Below are positions 61,952 through 64,000 of a stretch of DNA of 64,000 bases, piece after piece. Numbering within the stretch: position 1 is the first letter of the stretch; each line of letters begins with the position of its first letter. This DNA is from Paenibacillus qinlingensis. GTDB lineage: Bacteria > Bacillota > Bacilli > Paenibacillales > NBRC-103111. Where the stretch lies: contig NZ_JABMKY010000011.1 in the NCBI RefSeq assembly GCF_013204845.1, positions 62,001-126,000 on the forward strand, read 5' to 3'. A model generated the notes under the pieces. It did not search any database. It saw nothing but the letters and a program-made list of their open reading frames with translations, and was not told where the DNA came from. A program made the position numbers and the translations under genes.

Positions 61952-61989
61952 GGTCGTGTTAATGATACAATAAGAACAAGTGCACGACC
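61952..61989 (+). ncRNA. Intercistronic hairpin before the AraC regulator
   Basis: GGTCGTG and CACGACC, perfect 7-bp complements around a 24-base AT-rich loop, ending 15 bases before the regulator ATG and just before its GGAGG. Could affect its translation. Confidence 0.4.
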
Positions 61990-62004
61990 GAATGGAGGCC
62001 TACC

Positions 62005-64000
62005 ATGAGAAACAGTATTTCTGCGAAGGCTATGGTGATTTATGGCATCGTTTTCCTTTTTATAATCAGCCTAACGTTCTGGCTGTCCTATACGGGGACA
62101 GTGGGTAAGCTGCAGAAGGATTTGAAAGATACCAATCTTGCACTCTTGAAGCAAGTCGACTCCAAGATCGAAGGTGCCTTCCGCCAGACGGAAAAGGATT
62201 TGCTCTCCATGGCGGAAGGGTTGGAGTTTATTTATTTTATGAATAATAGCTATAGTGATGATGCACAAAGATACAGTATCCATTACACACTGACTACAAG
62301 ACTGAGGGATTTTATCGCGAATAATCCGAATTATTCCTCTGTTTTTGCTTATTCACATGTCAGCGGAGACTTAATGACTGAAGAAACCTTTTTAAAACAA
62401 GCCTCGACAGAGTTTAATTGGTTAGCTCAGTATTTGGATATGCCGGAATATTTCAAGTGGTTGTCGACGCAGAAAGTATGGGATGGTCAAAAGACAGAGG
62501 ATGTCATTACCTTGGTCCGCAGTTTTCCTGCCCTTAGCAGTCCTGGCTTTAGGAAGGGTCTCATGGCCATTAGTATTCAAGAGGATGAATTGTTCCAAAT
62601 GATTAAGACGATCTATGAGGATGGTCATCCTGGTCATTTTTTCATTCTGGATGCAGAAGGAAACGTCGTTACGCATGATGATAAAACTCAGCTTTACCGC
62701 AATATGAAATCATTACCCTACATAACTACGATACTAACAGATTCGGATAGCGGTTCGTTTAACGTGAAATTGGATGGCGTGAAGCAGTCTGTTTTTTATC
62801 GAACAAGTGCATATACGGGATGGAAAGTTGTCAGTATTATGCCGGAAACGACGGTATTTGAACCCCTGAAAGTTACACGCAATCTGCTGCTCATTTTTGC
62901 TGTTATCATGTTCAGCCTCGCGTTATCTGCCTTATTCTATGTAAATCGCTGGACCTTTAAGCCGTTAGACCGATTAGCAGGCAAGATGTCGGGTATGAAG
63001 AAGGGAAGAGGACAGGGGACGGAGAGCATTGGACTGAGCAGCTTAGAGCATATTTTCGATGAAATCCTAACAGACCGTGAGCACTTGGAGCAGCATGTGC
63101 GGGATTCGAAGCCCATGCTCAAATGGAAGATCATGATGGAGCTATTGAATGGCAGTCGTTCTGATTTCCATGCGGTGTATCATCATTTGGAGTTTCAGGG
63201 GATACGCATGTATCCAGAGCGCTTCCTTGTGTGTACAGCAGAAATTAGCAAAGATGGCGAACAGCTGTCACCGCGTGACGAAGCCTTGTACACCTATATG
63301 TTCTGTAATGTTACGGAAGAGCTGATTCGATCAGAGCATGCGGGAGCAGCTATTGACTTAGGAGGCGGCAGGGCAGCCGTCTTGCTAAGCTTTGCTGAAG
63401 GTGACCCCGAGCAAAACCATTTGCGGACATTGGTCATTCTTGAGTTAATTCTCGATATTATGAAAAAACAATTCGGTTTGTCAGTGACAGTCGGTGTAGG
63501 CACATGCCGTATGGATATGCAGGAGATACCACGTTCGTTCGATGAATCACAAAAGGCACTGCTCTATAAAATGATTTTCGGTAAGCATTCGGTAATCTCT
63601 GTAGACGATTTACAGCCACCAGACCGCCAGGATTATTACAAGCTCAGCCGAATGTCTGAGCCCGTCATGGAAGCTTTAAGGCAGACAGATCGGGGTAAGA
63701 TGCTTGCTTACTTGTCAGATACCTTCCGTGCAGCTGTCGAAAGTAATCTTCCACCGGAGCTAATTAGGCAGCTGTGTTACGATCTCATGATGAAGTCATT
63801 GCAAACCGTAAGTGCGATTGGGATTGAACCGGAAATATCGATGGGGCCCTTAAGCAGCATTTATGAGCGTATTGCAAAGTGTGAAAACTGGAAGGAAGCG
63901 GAACAGCTGGTCGGGGATATTCTCGAGGGCTTGGCATCACAAATAGAAGAAAAGCGCAGCCAACGTGGGAAGAATGAGACGATTGATCGAATGCTGGATT
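62005..64000 (+). CDS. Membrane-anchored AraC-family regulator (3' partial)
   Basis: The frame is open from the ATG at 62005 (GGAGG 7 bases upstream) to the right edge, 665 codons. Helix 1 (about 8-29: V-I-Y-G-I-V-F-L-F-I-I-S-L-T-F-W-L), an extracellular dCache-like sensor (about 30-290; F-R-K-G-L-M-A-I-S-I-Q-E-D-E and G-H-F-F-I-L-D-A-E-G-N-V-V), helix 2 (about 293-313), a HAMP-like segment and a cytoplasmic region. The AraC helix-turn-helix expected at the C terminus lies beyond the window. By analogy with the regulator at 30423 and its place at the end of the locus, it probably senses the glycan or its fragments and controls the transporter and hydrolase genes. Confidence 0.82.
   Translation, partial: MRNSISAKAMVIYGIVFLFIISLTFWLSYTGTVGKLQKDLKDTNLALLKQVDSKIEGAFRQTEKDLLSMAEGLEFIYFMNNSYSDDAQRYSIHYTLTTRLRDFIANNPNYSSVFAYSHVSGDLMTEETFLKQASTEFNWLAQYLDMPEYFKWLSTQKVWDGQKTEDVITLVRSFPALSSPGFRKGLMAISIQEDELFQMIKTIYEDGHPGHFFILDAEGNVVTHDDKTQLYRNMKSLPYITTILTDSDSGSFNVKLDGVKQSVFYRTSAYTGWKVVSIMPETTVFEPLKVTRNLLLIFAVIMFSLALSALFYVNRWTFKPLDRLAGKMSGMKKGRGQGTESIGLSSLEHIFDEILTDREHLEQHVRDSKPMLKWKIMMELLNGSRSDFHAVYHHLEFQGIRMYPERFLVCTAEISKDGEQLSPRDEALYTYMFCNVTEELIRSEHAGAAIDLGGGRAAVLLSFAEGDPEQNHLRTLVILELILDIMKKQFGLSVTVGVGTCRMDMQEIPRSFDESQKALLYKMIFGKHSVISVDDLQPPDRQDYYKLSRMSEPVMEALRQTDRGKMLAYLSDTFRAAVESNLPPELIRQLCYDLMMKSLQTVSAIGIEPEISMGPLSSIYERIAKCENWKEAEQLVGDILEGLASQIEEKRSQRGKNETIDRMLD

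Overview
The window looks like chromosomal DNA of a soil or plant-associated endospore former of the Paenibacillus type (Bacillota). The reasons are strong AGGAGG ribosome-binding sites with frequent TTG and GTG starts, several ATPase-less carbohydrate ABC transporters of the lpl/ytc type with YesM/YesN-like or membrane-anchored AraC regulators, an S-layer-homology surface enzyme, copper-amine-oxidase-N 'stalk' domain proteins, CotB-like and collagen-like spore-surface proteins, and secreted pectin-degrading enzymes. This assignment is inference from gene content; no rRNA, tRNA, CRISPR array or insertion sequence was seen.

Layout. 1-5510: two secreted polysaccharide-active proteins, a beta-helix/LamG protein cut by the left edge and a family 1 pectate lyase, separated by a terminator, a 52-bp tandem repeat array and a perfect CcpA (cre) site. 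5611-7215: small housekeeping or unknown genes (nucleotidyltransferase-like, P-loop kinase-like, VOC protein). 7312-8247: a decayed YcdB-like gene. 8560-13687: a probable spore-surface region with a small membrane protein, a collagen-like protein, a CotB-like protein, an ArsB/NhaD-type permease, a second coat-like protein and a (Lys-Glu-Gly)n protein. 13776-17960: APH-like kinase, YkvI-like membrane protein, two GNAT acetyltransferases, a small membrane protein. 18002-29659: a catabolic and transport locus with a divergent AraC regulator, a PhyH dioxygenase, a LacI regulator, a solute-binding protein, two permeases, an MDR dehydrogenase, and a sensor kinase with its response regulator. 29660-30422 is repeat-rich. 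30423-41775: an orphan membrane AraC regulator, then four proteins carrying copper-amine-oxidase-N domains (phytase-like, two leucine-rich-repeat proteins, an RCC1-repeat protein), with a TetR gene and a second repeat-rich stretch among them. 42021-43753: a drug-exporter-like ABC pair. 43754-64000: a long plus-strand glycan-utilisation locus with two complete permease-permease-binding protein sets, an unrecognised cytoplasmic helical enzyme, two paralogous clan GH-A-like secreted hydrolases (one S-layer anchored) and a membrane AraC regulator cut by the right edge.

How the parts fit. In the right-hand locus the surface and secreted hydrolases would cut a polymer, the two binding proteins and permease pairs would import oligosaccharides using an ATPase encoded elsewhere, the 586-residue cytoplasmic protein may process the products, and the membrane AraC protein would sense and regulate. 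The central locus is similar in plan but contains no glycan hydrolase; it has a dioxygenase and a dehydrogenase instead, suggesting a small oxidisable sugar-like substrate. Two near-identical AAACGTT-centred sites, one in the lacI leader and one in front of the transporter operon, suggest that the LacI protein controls both. Besides the gene content, the most unusual DNA is a family of 188-189 bp modular inverted-repeat elements lying beside heptamer and hexamer microsatellites, and a 13-bp tandem repeat between a permease gene and its binding-protein gene.
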